Positions 41,793 through 54,328 of a DNA stretch of 64,000 nt are shown in pieces. A program made the translations under genes and the position numbers. How positions within the stretch are numbered: the stretch's first letter is position 1; every line of letters begins with the position of its first letter. The DNA comes from Lasiodiplodia sp. COLG20. Its lineage: Eukaryota; Ascomycota; Dothideomycetes; Botryosphaeriales; Botryosphaeriaceae. The stretch covers positions 434,001 to 498,000 of the forward strand of contig VNWV01000006.1 of the NCBI GenBank assembly GCA_009801085.1. The letters are read 5' to 3'. Below the pieces are notes generated by a model, which saw only the letters and a program-made list of their open reading frames with translations, was not told where the DNA came from and did not search any database.

Positions 41793-44241
41793 ATATAACA
41801 GAGCTCTGAACGTAGTATATGAACAAGACGTGAATTGTATGGATGAGATGGCTTAAGATACTCTGGTCGAAGGAGCTTTATATATACACATTTCCAGCAA
41901 CTTTGGAGAAGGACCCCATCCCATATTCATCATCCTTCGCATGAGTGAATGAGTGATTATGCCTAGTGATACGAGATATAAGCCACCCATCATCAGCACT
42001 CGGGTCCCTTCTATCGTTTCTGGTAAGTGGCGAATAAGTCCTTGTAGCGTATCGCATAAATCATAAAGCCACGTGAAATAATAAAGGGTAACGTTCGCCA
42101 TACTAGTTACTAAACGTTTAGCCTACCAATCATACAGATTTTCATCTCGCTCTTAGAATAGAAGATGTCTGGTACCATATCTACACACATAAGGCCACGC
42201 AGTATTTAATTTAAAATCGTCTTAGCTAGTCAGTATTGTATGTCTCCGTTAGATACTGCAAAGCTGGACCCTAGAGCATACATCATTTGGGGTGAGATAT
42301 CTGGGGAAAGCGATTTGGTTGTAGAATTGAGAAGTGTTTTGCTTACAAGAAAGGGTCTGCAAGGACTCAAGGTCGCACGGATCTACCATACCAACCTTTA
42401 AATTTTTTTCGTTGCCACGCGCTGTGTCAAACAAATTTCGAGATCGATCATCTTCCTCCTATCGCCGATTTTCATAGATATGAGTCTTGGCTGACACACC
42501 ACAAGATCTGTGCGACCCATTTCTGTTTTCGATTGGACATTCATTATGACCACGAGGATTGGCCGCGAGCTCGTCACCAAAAGCAAAGTCTTTCTTGGCC
42601 TGTCTTTAGCCTCGACATTACCTTGTTACCCCACTTCTTGGTAGAAACCCAGACCAATCCGCGACAGGGTGTTGGGACCATATTTTAGGTCATAGTACTG
42701 ACTTTGCAGAAACCAGGATTGGTCGTACGTGGCGTTTGCGGGAATATTGGCGGCTTCGGACAGCTGATGCTTTGTGGAGCATATCCATAGGAATTTGGAG
42801 AACGAGAAGGATTATACACAAAGCCATGCGGCTAAATCGCTTTGAAAGGCCCATAAAAGTAAGGTGGCTGCGGGCTGGGTTAGTCCTGTAGGTATGCCTG
42901 CAACGTGGCCTTTGAGGAAACCAATGAGATGAGTTCGTAGGTGGAGCCTTGGTCGCATTAAAAAACGATGACCCTTTCTGCTCCGGTCTCAGTTTTTTTT
43001 TTTCCCTTTCCACCTGGAGTTCCACTTCTCGATGTCTAGCGGTCAGGAGGCCAATCCCGCTTCGCGGAGCGTCTTCAGGGTTGTTCATATCACTTTGGAG
43101 TATGTCTTGATTGTTTTGCGCCAGCATCGACTGTCAAACTGTCAACTTTTCCAATGCCGACTGGTGCACTCTTAAGCTTAGCGTTTTCTCATAGTTATCT
43201 GCCATTTCAATCTGGCGTAAGGACTCAGTATCTTCGCGCAGGTGCAATGCCAGAGTACTATTATGATCATCGCAAGGCGGCTCTATCTCTCCCACCAGCA
43301 CGATTGCCGCAACACCCGACGTGCTTAATCCGTTCCGCTACACCAGGTTCCACTATTCAACACAAATGTCAGCCTCGTTATCATCACTAGTCTCCAAAGC
43401 TGATGCCTTAAACACTTACAGCCGACCTCACCAATCGAAAATAAACATATCAGCTATGGGGCCTTTCATAGTCCCCGCCCCCACATGACGCCTGCAAAGA
43501 CTCGAGGCAACCCCTGCAGAAGTCGACCCACCCCTGCAACCTCTCTATGCACTTACGCCTTGTCCATCACGCCCGCCTTCTCGCCCCCACACATATCCTC
43601 GCCAGCAAAAACCCATCGCCGCCGTGCTCATCTCCAACACGCAGGACCAAACCATCTTGCAATTGGTTCCACGGGCGTCTATTTAGATGGCCTTCTCCGC
43701 ACTATTCTCATCAGATTCCATTGTATGTACATACAAGAGTATTTCTGTGGAGATTTGAAGAAAAGAAATACTCGTCTCTTTCAGTCATATTACATCAACG
43801 GTTGCCTAAAACCACGGTAACCTTCTTCGGGTCGAAGAAGAAAATGAGGCAACCACGAGGGATACTGTAAATATAGAGCCAATACATTTGCGACCCCACC
43901 CTGCAGATCAGTCAGTTCAGCCTTGCATCCGAGAACACCGGGTAGGTCGGTTTGAGGACCCAGCCACAATTGACAGCCAATATGCTATTGTTTACAGAAT
44001 TAACAAAGCAAGGCTGTTCACACTTTCACTCAGCTGGACCGGAATGTTCCAGTTAACTACAAGGAAAACCAGCGTTCCACTTATACAGCCGTCCCATGAG
44101 CGCCTGGATAAGCCCAGAAGGTAAAAATAATACTCGTGACAGCCATCCACGAATATATAAATCCACTGGGCCCAGCTGCGTTAGCATTCCAGTCTCTGTG
44201 ATACTCTTGAGCTCATTCTTTACTCCACACAAGTCATTGAC
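41793..44241. other. Gene-poor transition region
   Basis: Possible small frames: 41853-42101 minus (82 residues, one hydrophobic helix, starts with ATG) and 42690-43127 minus (145 residues, basic), neither with a domain or splice support. From about 43200 base composition becomes more even, suggesting approach to core DNA. Confidence 0.45.
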
Positions 44242-46689
44242 ATGGATTCTTCCGACCTCTCCAATAGTGACCCATACTACGAGATATACACCGGAGTCTG
44301 GACAAATTGGTCCAAAGGGTCAATCTTTGGCCGAACCCTCACGCTCCAACGGCGGGATGGAGACCTCCTCATTGCCTTCGTCGCACTTTTCGTCACCATT
44401 GTCGGCACTAGCTTCTGGAGACTTGCCTGTTTCGCTCTCCATGGCCTTTTCTCCTCCGAAGCCTCGCGCGACGGCATATACCATCAAAGACAAGCCATCT
44501 TGCGGAACTCCGCCAACGGTGCAAGTGGCCTCTGGCATCTCCTGCGGGCTTTGAACGCATGGCGGAAAAGAGGAGTCAAGCCTTATCAGCGGATTTTACC
44601 CGTCATCACCTTTGCGACGTTATGCCTGGTCCTCTTCGCGGCAGCCAGCGGGCTCTCATCACGCGTATCTACTGGGATGGGTAACGAAGTCCTGATATCT
44701 AGCCCCCTCATAGGAATTTCAACCGGGAGCAGCCTTGCATCTCCAGAGTTTCTACAAATCTTCTATCCCTACACGTCACGAAGCTACAGAGCTTACTCAA
44801 CATATGCACAACAATGCTACACGAACGAAACAAAGAGGGGTGACTGCAGCGTCTTTGTCAAGCCTAGGCTTGAGGCTACGGTCGATCGGAACGCTTCCTG
44901 TCCGTTTGACCCCGAGATTTGTCGGAGTTCAACGCAAAACATACTTTTCGATTCGGGATTCCTCGATACCCACGAGGATTTCGGAGCCAATATACCTCCT
45001 GACCTGCGCTTCTCTTACCGAAGAACATTGCATTGCGCTCCTTTGAAGACCGAAGGGTATAAGAAGGAATTCCCTGCATCAGAAGAGCGACAGTATCGGC
45101 CCCCGTATCCCCCTTTGAACTGGACAAAACCGCCGCACACGAAGTACTACTACGGCGCGAATTCGCTTGAAGATGACGACCCCACATACGAATATAGCAC
45201 CGAAATCGCCGATGCATTATGGAAAATGAAGACAGCATCGACTTCTTACAGTCTAGGGTGTGTACGAGGTATCCATTGCACAGTAATATTCGCTAATAAG
45301 TCATGCAGGGTGCGGGCAGTTTTTGGGGCTAATGGTACGATCCATCCAGGCTCATCTTTTATGCCAATCGGATCCTTGCAGCGGGTAGATGCGGACACTG
45401 TTCTAGTGTTTCTCTCGGCCAACGAGATCGCATATAACACAAAAGTGGACGACCCTTGGTACTCGTCCCACACTCCCTACTTCGAAGTGGACGCCGGAAA
45501 CTCAGGAGACTCTTCTCAAAATCAAACGAACATGTCATACTTCCGTGATGAGCCGGCTTCCATCCTCGGGTGTGCGATTCAAGAGCAGATCTGCAACCCG
45601 AGGCTTCCAGAGGACCGCCGCTGCACGCCTCTGGCGGGCGCCTACGACAGAGACGCCAACGCCGCCAAACTTGTCGAGAGCGAAGAGGAAAGATTCGCAC
45701 TCGAATGGCAACTATGGGCGCTTTTCTATATGAGCACGGAGCTTTGGGTAATACTCCGGACTCTCGGCAGTGCCTCTCTGGCTTCAGGGGACAGTCTATA
45801 CGACGGCATCCAACAAGGTCTTCCAGATAACCAATGGCAGCTTGATGTTGAGCGTTGGCATTCAATCATGCTAGCCACCCTGCAGGGGCAGGCCGTCGAC
45901 GTCGCTGAAGGGCCTCCAGATGCCAAACTGCGGGCGGAGTTGGCCAAACCAAGCAACAAGAGGGAGAGGGAGCTGTGCAAACGACAGGTGGGTCAAGCCT
46001 TATCCAGCCTCATGACCGGTTTCCCTCGCCAAAACAAAAAGAAAAGAACAAGTTGATTACACGGTGACTAACGCCGAAACCCCCAACAGCGAATCCTCTC
46101 AACCGCACATTCCAACTTCTCCGTCTTCTTCCTCGCTTTCATCTTCACCACCGGCGGGCTCATCATCCTCCTCTCCTGGTTTCTCGAGACCATAGTCGCC
46201 TTCTTTCAAAAGCGCCGCAACCTCGACTCCTACTCTCGGCTTGAGTGGTGCACGAATGAGACACTCCAGCTGCAGCGCCTCGCGCACGAGGAACTCGGGA
46301 TGGGTAAGTGGGAGGGCTGCGACGAAGATGTGCCCGTGACAGAGAAAGGTGAGAGGTTGGCCGTGTTGGATGTGTCGGACTTGAAGCATCCGCGGTTGCG
46401 CGCGAGGCCGCTCGGGTGGGAGGAGATGGCGGCTGCTGTTGCGGAAGAGAAAGGGAAAGGTGGTGAGGGGAAGGAGGGTATTGATACGGGGAGCAACACA
46501 GACGATGGTAGTGGTGGGAAGAAGGGAACGAGGTGCAGCGTGGAAGCGGTCGAGCAGGATGGCAATGTGTCACCTTTGAGCACGTTTGCTGCGCCCAGAC
46601 TTGGCGACGATGATGCAGCTATAGTGGTGGCGCCGGATGTCAACAGAAATGGCCTTGGTGCCGGTGGCAGTGGGGATCACGGTGCATGA
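44242..46689 (+). CDS. Multi-pass membrane protein, function unknown
   Basis: Predicted 781 residues, exons 44242-45987 and 46090-46689; removing the 102-nt intron (GTGGGT...CAACAG) restores a third membrane helix. Hydrophobic segments at about residues 33-60 (LLIAFVALFVTIVG) and 113-135 (ILPVITFATLCLVLFAAASG) are followed by a large Cys- and Asn-rich, probably extracytoplasmic domain with N-glycosylation sites (NWT, NQT, NMS), and then FLAFIFTTGGLIILLSWFL near residue 595. The last 150 residues are polar and probably cytoplasmic. This layout (two helices, big lumenal loop, one helix) is common in a poorly studied class of fungal plasma-membrane proteins. No catalytic motif seen. Presumed core gene. 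Confidence 0.75.
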
Positions 46690-48293
46690 GAGGATGTTGA
46701 AGCAGGTTCTAGACAAGTTGACGAAAAGCTGGTCGTACCCAGCATGCTTTTATTCTACTGACACGCATCAGAACTTTTGGGTAATACCAACATTGGCATG
46801 ATCATTGAACTCTCATTACTTTGCCTAAACCGGAAAGAAGCCAAAGTAGGGCCTGTCTTATCAGGTGTCTTATCCTTCTATCCATATGATGTGTTTTCCT
46901 CAACAAGGTTTGCCGGCAAGGCCCGGTATATAAACCCAACAATGTTAACCTGAGAAAGGATCCCCCGCAAAGGAACCTCCGAACCCACAAACCGGACTCA
47001 CCTGACCGCATCCGATTGCGATTGCTATACTGGGGAGCATAATTCCCCCGTGCCCGGAAGAATCACGTCCACACGCGCCTCACCGGTGCTCTTTCTCGAT
47101 ATAAAAAGCGCCAAAATCTTTCTCAAATTCCTTCAGAAACAGATATACTTCGAGCAATACCTAAAGTGGCCATGTCTCGCCACATACTACTCTGGGCTTG
47201 GGGGCGATGGAATAGTGACGCAATGGAGAACGAAGACCAATCTTTAGTTTTGAGCAAGTATACATTCATTGCTGGTCTTGAACATCATTTGAACGAGGTT
47301 GTACGGTAGCTTTAGTGGGAAATGATGGGAATGGCCATTTTTGGGACATTTGCCGCATACTCTGTAAAAGGCAGGACATCGTACGAAAAAATCAGGCCAT
47401 CTCCGAACTAGGAAAGTACGAATCGATACCGGTTTGACTGTTGTCAAAACAAAGGGGAAGGAGTGCATGTGGTACACACGGCTACACGAGAAGAGGATAG
47501 TTTTTGAAAAAAAAAATTTCAAGATGCTCCTAGACTAGACAAGTATGTTCCGGTGATGCATTCTGACCTCCCCCGCCCCGCGCGTGGTGCATGTTCACGA
47601 GGGTGACCTGCCTATGTTCTTGGAGTATTATTCACCTGCATCTCAGCAATGATCTTCGTTGACATAAAAGAAACGTCTTTTTCGATCCTTCTGAATGACA
47701 GCAGTCAGGACAACCAAACGGAAACCAAAGTTCTCCCCTTGGCTACTGGGAGAGTTCTGCGTGCGTTTTGGGCTACAAAGTAAGCATGCGCGACGGACTA
47801 AACCTTGTTTTCCACGTAAGAATCGCATGATGCCTACATGAACACTCGTAAGCAAGCACAAGGATAAATGCACAACAGTTTCAGCAAGCTGTGGTAAGTG
47901 TCAACACCAATAAAAGCCATTGCTGGAGAGCACGCAAGGTGCAATGAGAGGAAGAGCGCCCAAATAATTCCCGGCCCCGGAATGTGCAGCGGCTTGCAGG
48001 GCCGGAAGGACAGTTCTTTTGGGAGCGTTTGGGCCCTATGTAAGTGTAAAGGATGACATTGCATTACCACGGCATGATGTTCGGAGGTGCTTAAGAATTA
48101 TATTTTATTTACGTTAAGTTCCGGTGGCCGTCTAAGCCCCGAACCGTCTACTACGCCTTTCTATTGAGTATCATAAGCCGTCATCTCAATTGCAGACGTC
48201 ACATGTCCAGGCATTTCAAAGCTAGCCCACCCCCAGCACCTACCTCACACGTTTTTACAAATCCAATGGGGTATCTCTTGTCTCTTCAATCCT
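46690..48293. other. Intergenic, no gene recognised
   Basis: 1.6 kb without a convincing frame. Contains 3' UTRs of the flanking convergent genes and otherwise unremarkable sequence. Confidence 0.5.
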
Positions 48294-49545
48294 TTACTCC
48301 TTGTCAATATCAGCAATCTGCAGCACAGCCTTGCCAAAGTTCTTGCCCGACAGCATGCCGAGGAAGGCATCGGGAGCGGCGTCGATGCCGGCGTCGACGT
48401 GCAGCTTGACCTTGAAGGAGCCGTCGGCGATCCACTGCTGCAGCTTCTTCTGGTGGTCGACGGCGTACTTGGGGCCCATTTCCGGGTCGCTGACGATGAA
48501 GCCGCGCATGGTGATGCGCTTGCTGACGATGTGGAACAGGTTGCTGACGCCGTAGCGCTCGTGCGGCTGCAGGTTGTACTGCGAAATCATGCCACAGGCG
48601 ACTGTGTTTGGTAACCGGAGTTAGTTACCTCGTTCCGCGAAGTAGTGCATGATTGGGGGAACAGAAGTGATTTATCTTCCTCAGCGTTGGTGAAGTTGTC
48701 GTCGACATTGTGATTCAGAAAAATTGCGATATGTTGGAAGAAAATTTTCATCGTCGGAAGTGTTGGGCGAAGCAAGGGATATACGGGTACTTACTGATCC
48801 TGCCACGGTTGTTCATGGCCTCAATGGCAGCCGCGAGGGTCTCACCACCAACGTTCTCGTAGTAGATGTCGATGCCCTGAGGAGCCAGGCGGGCGAGAGC
48901 GTCGGAAGGCTTCTCCTTCTTGTAGTTGAAGCCAGCATCGAACTTGAGCTCGTTGGTGATGAAATCGAGCTTCTTGTCGTCACCGACGCTGCCAATGACG
49001 GTCAGACCCTCGAGCTTGGCCAGCTGGCCGACAATCTGGCCGACGGCACCGCTGGCGGCGGAGATGAAGATGGTCTCGCCCTTCTTGGGCTGGCCGATCT
49101 CGTAGAAGGAGCTGAAGGCGGTCAGGCCGGGCATGCCGAGCGGGCCAATGAAGTTGGAGGCGTGGAGGTTGTGGCTGTTCTGGATGAGGCGGACGGACTG
49201 GGCCTGCTGGGCGGAGAGGGCGCTGTACTCCTGGATGGGGATCATGCCGACGACGATGTCACCGGGCTTGAACTTCTCGTTGTCGCTCTTCAAGACCTTG
49301 GCGACGACGTTGTTGTCGATGGGCTGGTCGAGCTGGAAGGCGGGGAAGTAGGACTTGATCTTGGGGTCCCTCATGCGGGCACGCTGGTAGGGATCCAGTG
49401 AGGCATAGTAGTTCTTGAGCGTGATGCCGCCAGCCGGGGGAGCGGCGTCCAGGTCGAAGCCACGGTCCTCGATGGCGAGGTCAACGCCGGCCTTGGGGAC
49501 GCCAACAGGCGGGTTCTTGAAGATGAAGCTCTTGTTCTGGACCAT
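48294..49545 (-). CDS. NADP-dependent oxidoreductase of the MDR family (alkenal/enone reductase type)
   Basis: Predicted 352 residues, exons 49545-48795 and 48601-48294, with a longer intron of 193 nt. Two domains: a GroES-like N-terminal part (ITLKNYYASLDPYQRARM) and a Rossmann fold with the nucleotide loop AASGAVGQIVGQLAK, followed by DIYYENVGGETL and, in exon 2, GMISQYN. There are no zinc ligands, as in the zinc-free medium-chain reductases that saturate the double bond of alpha,beta-unsaturated aldehydes and ketones with NADPH (plant/yeast enone reductases, YncB, prostaglandin reductases). Cytosolic; likely detoxification of reactive carbonyls. Length is normal for the family. The precise substrate is unknown. 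Confidence 0.9.
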
Positions 49546-52081
49546 TTTGGAAGGTAGGACGTATGTGGGGTGGTGCAGCGGAAAGCAGAGCAAGGAATGG
49601 CAAGAAAAGGACAGAGAGTGAAGGTTGCACGAGAGGGCGGGAGAGGAATATATTACGGAGTTTGGAGATCAGTAGGACCGGACAGTGGTCAAGGATTGCA
49701 TCATGAAGGTGGCGGCCGTAAGGCGGGCGCACGTCAGTCCGTGGCCGAGACTACTGAGCTCGAGCAGCCGAAACGGCCGTGTAGAGGTCATGTCTAGCGC
49801 ACCGCCACTCAGCCCCTCATCGCGTCAACTTACGCCGTGTTACTCAGCGCTCAAGCGCCTCAGTCGTAGGTGTGCATACGCACGATAAGGCCGGCCGGCG
49901 ACACGCTTTGGGGTTCCGCTCCGCGCTGGTACGGCGCTGAAGTTTGTCGGCGCGACCTGCTTGAGACAGCATAGGGCTATGCGCGGTACAGTGCGTGCAT
50001 CCGCGGCCGGGGCGGAGGCTGCATGCAGTAACAGGCCCGCGGCAGCAGAGTCGGGACGGCGATATGATGGATCGGATTTGAGGGAGAGAGAGGAGAGGTG
50101 AAGAAGATTTTGAGGCGGCTAGATCAGAAGAAACGATCGCCGCGGAAGCCCCGCTAGCTTTCGTCGGTTCCACTCCCGAAACGGCCTCTCCTCCATCTCT
50201 CCCTCGGCCCTCCGTCAGCCTGATCTTCTGGAAGCCGTCGCCCCGGACTGCGGTTCTGACGGTAGCGCCGTCGGGACAAGCTTCGCCGCAGATCTGCACA
50301 CCAACATCCCGCCATGCTTGCTCAGCATCCAAATTATTAATCTGCTACCGACTGCCTATCCCGAGGCTACCAGCTGGGCGCCGATGCGAGCCGTGTCATT
50401 GTCCGTCGCTTTCGCCGGTGATCCCAGTGCGCTGCGGCTCCACGGCTCGTACGCATGTACCTGCGTCAGGGTGTGCTGATGAAGAAAAAAGAGCGCGGAA
50501 GAATAACGCAGAACACCAACACTACGGCCGTGTCGGTGCGTCGTCGGGGCCACGCGGAGGGATGTCCTGAATGGCTCAATCCAGCTCGCCTCCGCTTCCA
50601 TTGGACCTGACAAGAGCATTGGCGACCTCTCCAAGCCCAAGCCCCTCACCCGCACCGCCCCGCGCCCCTCTGAGCCTTCTGGATTGGGCATATTCAGACG
50701 CGAAGTCGTGCCTCGTCGGAGCTGGGCCCTCTGCCGATGCGGCCCGTTGCAGCCAAGGGTCTTGGAGCTCCGACCAGCCCGCCTGCGTCATTGCCGACTC
50801 ACACGACCACCTGTCCAGGACTTATTACCCAGTTCAGTAATAAGTCCTGCTGTCTTCAAAAAAGTCCGCCCGTACTCCCAGCACCAACACCTCCGCCTCC
50901 TGGCTCAGATCTGCTGAGTTGTCCGTGGCTTGAGCTTTGTTTCGAGGCCCCGGGAAGGATTATGGCCGAGGCAACACTTCCGTCTTGGTCTCATATCCCG
51001 CCTCCTTCGCCTCGGACGAACGCCCGCTTCTCCTTTCGCCGCCAATCACTTGACCTATCGGCACCCTGATGTCGACTATTGTAAGGTTCTGTATATCTAT
51101 CTTCGGATGTGCGGCTTACACGCCCACTTTTCCCGTGAAAATGTGCTTGAAATCTTGTACATACCGGAGTCAGGGAGCCCAAGTCAAGCAAACACGGCTA
51201 GGGCGCTCCAGGAATGGTGCTCGGGTCAAATTCCTCTCGCCGGGCTCTTTGCGGCTGCACCAATAGTAGCTTCACGTCCTGCCTCTTAAACTAGTCTTCG
51301 GGTACACAATATTCTACGCTATCTCCCAATTACCGAGCATGAAGCCTGAGCCAAGGATGGTGCAGAAGTGTCAATGCGATCACGTTCATCATTGACTATC
51401 ACACAAAAACACCCTCCCTGCATGCATGAACTGTCTATCTAGAGTCCAGATACTGCTAGCCATCCCTCTCTTGAATTTCGCTTTCTGACTTTATACGATT
51501 GTGGGTGGTCTCCCTTTCCCAACATTTTCCGTCTCGACTCTTGTCGCCAGAACACGGCTGGCCCCAATCATATCCGAATTACATTGCATTTCCTTACTGT
51601 CGCTTTAAACTTACCTACTACTCCTAATGAATTACATTTTGGAAGTAAATCACTTCGTTGTACATACCTGCAAAGTTATGCAGTCTCTCTTGTACGTACC
51701 CCCACTCCTCCTCACATGCATAGATAGCGCCAAGTTCAGTGGAGGCGGGGCACGACGGGGGAAAAGAATATCCAAAATCCTTAGCATTCAATCATTCTGT
51801 CAAAGTGAAGAATCCCGGGTATACAACAATTTCCCCCCTTTCCCTCATGGCACTAAGAAAATATGCTGCCGCAATAACAAACTTTGACGCCAATTGCTAC
51901 CCCTCAATTCGGCGCCCGGGGAGAAAAAAAAACTTTTCCCCTTTTTTCCCTTTATACCAAGACCCAATCTCCGGTGTCCCCCCTCTGACAACTTCAGAGG
52001 AGAGGGTACTAGCCAACCATCTCGAAACGCCAAAATTCGCCCACCTCCAAGGCCCCAATCGATTCTCCTGGCAACCAACAC
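49546..52081. other. Long intergenic region, no gene recognised
   Basis: 2.5 kb with several overlapping frames on both strands but none with domain, splice or composition support; GC-rich at 49700-50750. It contains the promoter of the oxidoreductase, the short inverted repeat at 50816 and, at the right, the 3' UTR of the dsRNA-binding protein gene. Confidence 0.5.
50816..50849. repeat. Inverted repeat, 13-bp arms, 8-nt loop
   Basis: CAGGACTTATTAC at 50816-50828 and its exact complement at 50837-50849. No adjacent gene end or T-run to make it a terminator; significance unknown. Confidence 0.85.
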
Positions 52082-53728
52082 CTAGGCCGAAGCACCACCG
52101 GCGGCAGCAGTACCGGCCAACACGCCGTCGACGACCTTCTGGCGCTCGGCCTGCATGGCCTTGAGGTGCTTGAGCACCTTCTTGGCCACCTCCTCGCGCG
52201 CCTTCTTCTTGCCGTACACGTTGCGCACCTCGCCGATGGGCTGCACCGACCCGACCGCCGGGTCGTGCGGGAAGTACGCGGCGCCGGACCACATGGACGG
52301 CACGCGCGGGTCGGGCAGGATCTTGTAGATGGGCTGGGCGCAGCCGAGTTTGCTGCAGAGAACTGTGACGGAAACGATGAATATGGTGAGGATGGTGTGA
52401 ACAACGCTTTTTGATTCGCTGGCTTCTCTGCTTTTTCGCAGATGGTGGCGGATGGAGGAAGAGGGCAGAAGGAAGAGGAAAACTCACTCATGACTTGTTC
52501 ACCCAGGCTGCGGTCTTTCAGGCCCGGTGCGCCGGCGGACGAGCTGCTACTACCGCCCTCGCTGTCGGAACCGCTAGCATTGTTACCCTGTTGGTCACCG
52601 CTGATGGGCGTCGGGATTGGGAGCGGGATCGGATTGGCGTTGCCGGTGGTGGACGCAGGGAAAGCAGGCGTGGCGGCCATCATCTGCGCAGCCTTCATCT
52701 TCTTCTTGGTGGGATGGCCCTTCTTGGGCATGCAGCCGGCGGCGCGCAACCAGCGCACCGCCTCGCGCGCGGCGTTGGTCTTGGCCGCCTTCTTGCTGTT
52801 GAACAGGATGTTGCGGCCGCCGAAGGCCTCTGGCTGTGGCGGCGCCCCGTCAGGCACGGGGCGGCCGTCCGGCGGCATGATGCACTCCATCGAGTAGTTG
52901 GCGCCCAGGCTGAATTCCTGGAACATGGGACGTGGCTTGCCCTCGGCCTGACAGTACTCTGCGAAGATGAACACCCCACGGGGCCGAACATTACCATCAC
53001 AGTAACGCTGGAGGGGGAAATGACAGCGAACGAGGTAGGCTGAGGAACTCACCTCCGAGCAATCCAACCCAGTTCTCCACTTCCTCGTCCTCGTCCCATG
53101 GCCCTCCCTGTGACGCCGCTTCCCTCACCTCCCCACCCTCCCCGGCACCACTCGGCATCTTCCTCTTGCTGGCGGCACCCCTCTTCTCGATCGCTTCCAG
53201 GAGCACCTGAAGCCCACTCTCTGCCGCCGCAGCCTTAGCCTCCTTCTTCGAGCCGTACGGACCAGGAAGGTTGACAACGAAGCTGCCATTATTGCCGTCC
53301 GCGCTGGCGTTATCATCATCCGCGCCGCCAATAGCGCCGCTGAAGAAGCTGAACGTCAGCCGCACCGCCCAGCCCGGCTGCGGGGAATCCTGCACCTGCT
53401 CGTACTCGAAGGCGTTGGCGACGGCATTCTTGAGACACAGGTTGTTGAACGACACGACCGACTCGCTCGACCACACGCGGCCGACTTGGAGCGGCGGCGG
53501 GTTGTTGTTGCTGCTGTCGCTGCTGCTCACCGCCGAGAATGGCTGTGAGGAAGAAGGGACTGAGGTGTTGTTGCCATTGCTGTTGCTGCTGCTGTAAGCA
53601 GGCGGTTCATCGGCGGGAAGCAGCGCCTTCGCGGCCGCCATCTGGGCTTCGAAGTCCTCGATGTGTTGCGCAACCAACTGGTCGTGGCCGAGGCCGGGAA
53701 ACGTCGGCGGGAAGGGTCCGGATGCCAT
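52082..53728 (-). CDS. Protein with three dsRNA-binding domains
   Basis: Predicted 475 residues; exons 53728-53053, 52958-52488 and 52362-52082, all in phase. Three dsRBD-like repeats: one near residues 85-185 (FNNLCLKNAVANAFEYEQVQ, then GPYGSKKEAKAAAAESGLQV), one near 226-305 spanning the first splice junction (YCQAEGKPRPMFQEFSLG, SKKAAKTNAAREAVRWL), and one near 385-455 (LGCAQPIYKILPDPR, YGKKKAREEVAKKVLKHLK). Each ends in the KKxAK-type helix that contacts the RNA backbone. No RNase III or deaminase domain follows. Linkers are Ser/Asn/Gly-rich. The likely role is binding structured RNA, perhaps as an accessory in RNA silencing or decay; that is inference. Clean core-type gene. Confidence 0.8.
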
Positions 53729-54123
53729 GTTTCAGTTTCTAATTTTATTTCTTATTTTTGGGCTGTATTCCCGTTCTTTTTTTCTTGTTGGGATCAGAAT
53801 GACAGAAAGCGGTTTGTCGACTTCCGGTTGCGCGCGTTGATGGACGAACCTAAAAAAACGCGCGGCTGGGGTTGGACGGCGACGCGAAGTATTTCTCCCT
53901 CGTTACGAGCGCGCGCGGGAAGCTCTCCCGCGGCAGGGACGCGTCGAGATAAGATACGGTAAGACGAGGGGCGAGATCACGTGCAAGACTCTGGCTCTTG
54001 CCGAGATCGTCTACCGCACGGCGAAAATTTGTGAGGCTCGCGCTCTGCTCTTTTGGCTCGCTGCTGGCAATTTGCACAGGAACATAAATTTACCATGTCA
54101 CTGCAGCCCTCATCAACCAATCA
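53729..54123. other. Intergenic, upstream of dsRBD gene and tRNA
   Basis: Presumed promoter of the minus-strand dsRBD gene. No further gene recognised. Confidence 0.5.
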
Positions 54124-54283
54124 GCAGCTTTAGCTCACTTGGGAGAGCGCCAGGTTAGTACCACCATACCGACTCATCTCTCTCAACTCATCCACTAACA
54201 TTGGAATAGACTGAAGTCCACTTCAGCCAACAGCATCATCTGTGCGGTATCTGGAGGTACTGTGTTCGATCCACAGAAGCTGC
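54124..54283 (+). tRNA. tRNA-Phe (GAA) with canonical intron plus an extra insertion
   Basis: Acceptor stem GCAGCTT/AAGCTGC pairs perfectly; D stem GCTC/GAGC; T stem CTGTG/CACAG with loop TTCGATC; box B (GTTCGATCC) is intact. The anticodon arm is CCAG + A CTGAA GA + TCTGG, anticodon GAA at 54213-54215. A canonical tRNA intron, 54217-54248, follows position 37 and contains CTTCAG, able to pair with the anticodon CTGAAG as tRNA introns do. A second insertion (54154-54209) splits the 5' anticodon stem. D-loop position 15 is C and position 48 is A, instead of the usual G15-C48, so a decayed or specialised copy cannot be excluded. A downstream T run could end transcription. Confidence 0.72.
54154..54209 (+). 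other. 56-nt spliceosomal-intron-like insertion in the tRNA-Phe gene
   Basis: Begins GTTAGT, has CTAAC at 54195-54199 eleven bases before its last AG, and ends AATAG. Removing it restores the uninterrupted CCAGACTGAAG of tRNA-Phe. These are the marks of a fungal pre-mRNA intron, not of a tRNA-endonuclease intron. Confidence 0.7.
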
Positions 54284-54328
54284 AAGGAATACATCCTTAC
54301 CAGTCTCAGACTGGTTAGCAAGCCTTTC

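Noticed and set aside
42690..43127. 145-codon basic frame on the minus strand
   Set aside because: No domain; a different frame looks more protein-like near its 3' end, so no model is convincing.
1..44000. Search for a Starship captain (DUF3435 tyrosine recombinase), reverse transcriptase or DDE transposase
   Set aside because: No frame or spliced combination showed the R...HxxR...Y recombinase pattern or a transposase or polymerase motif.
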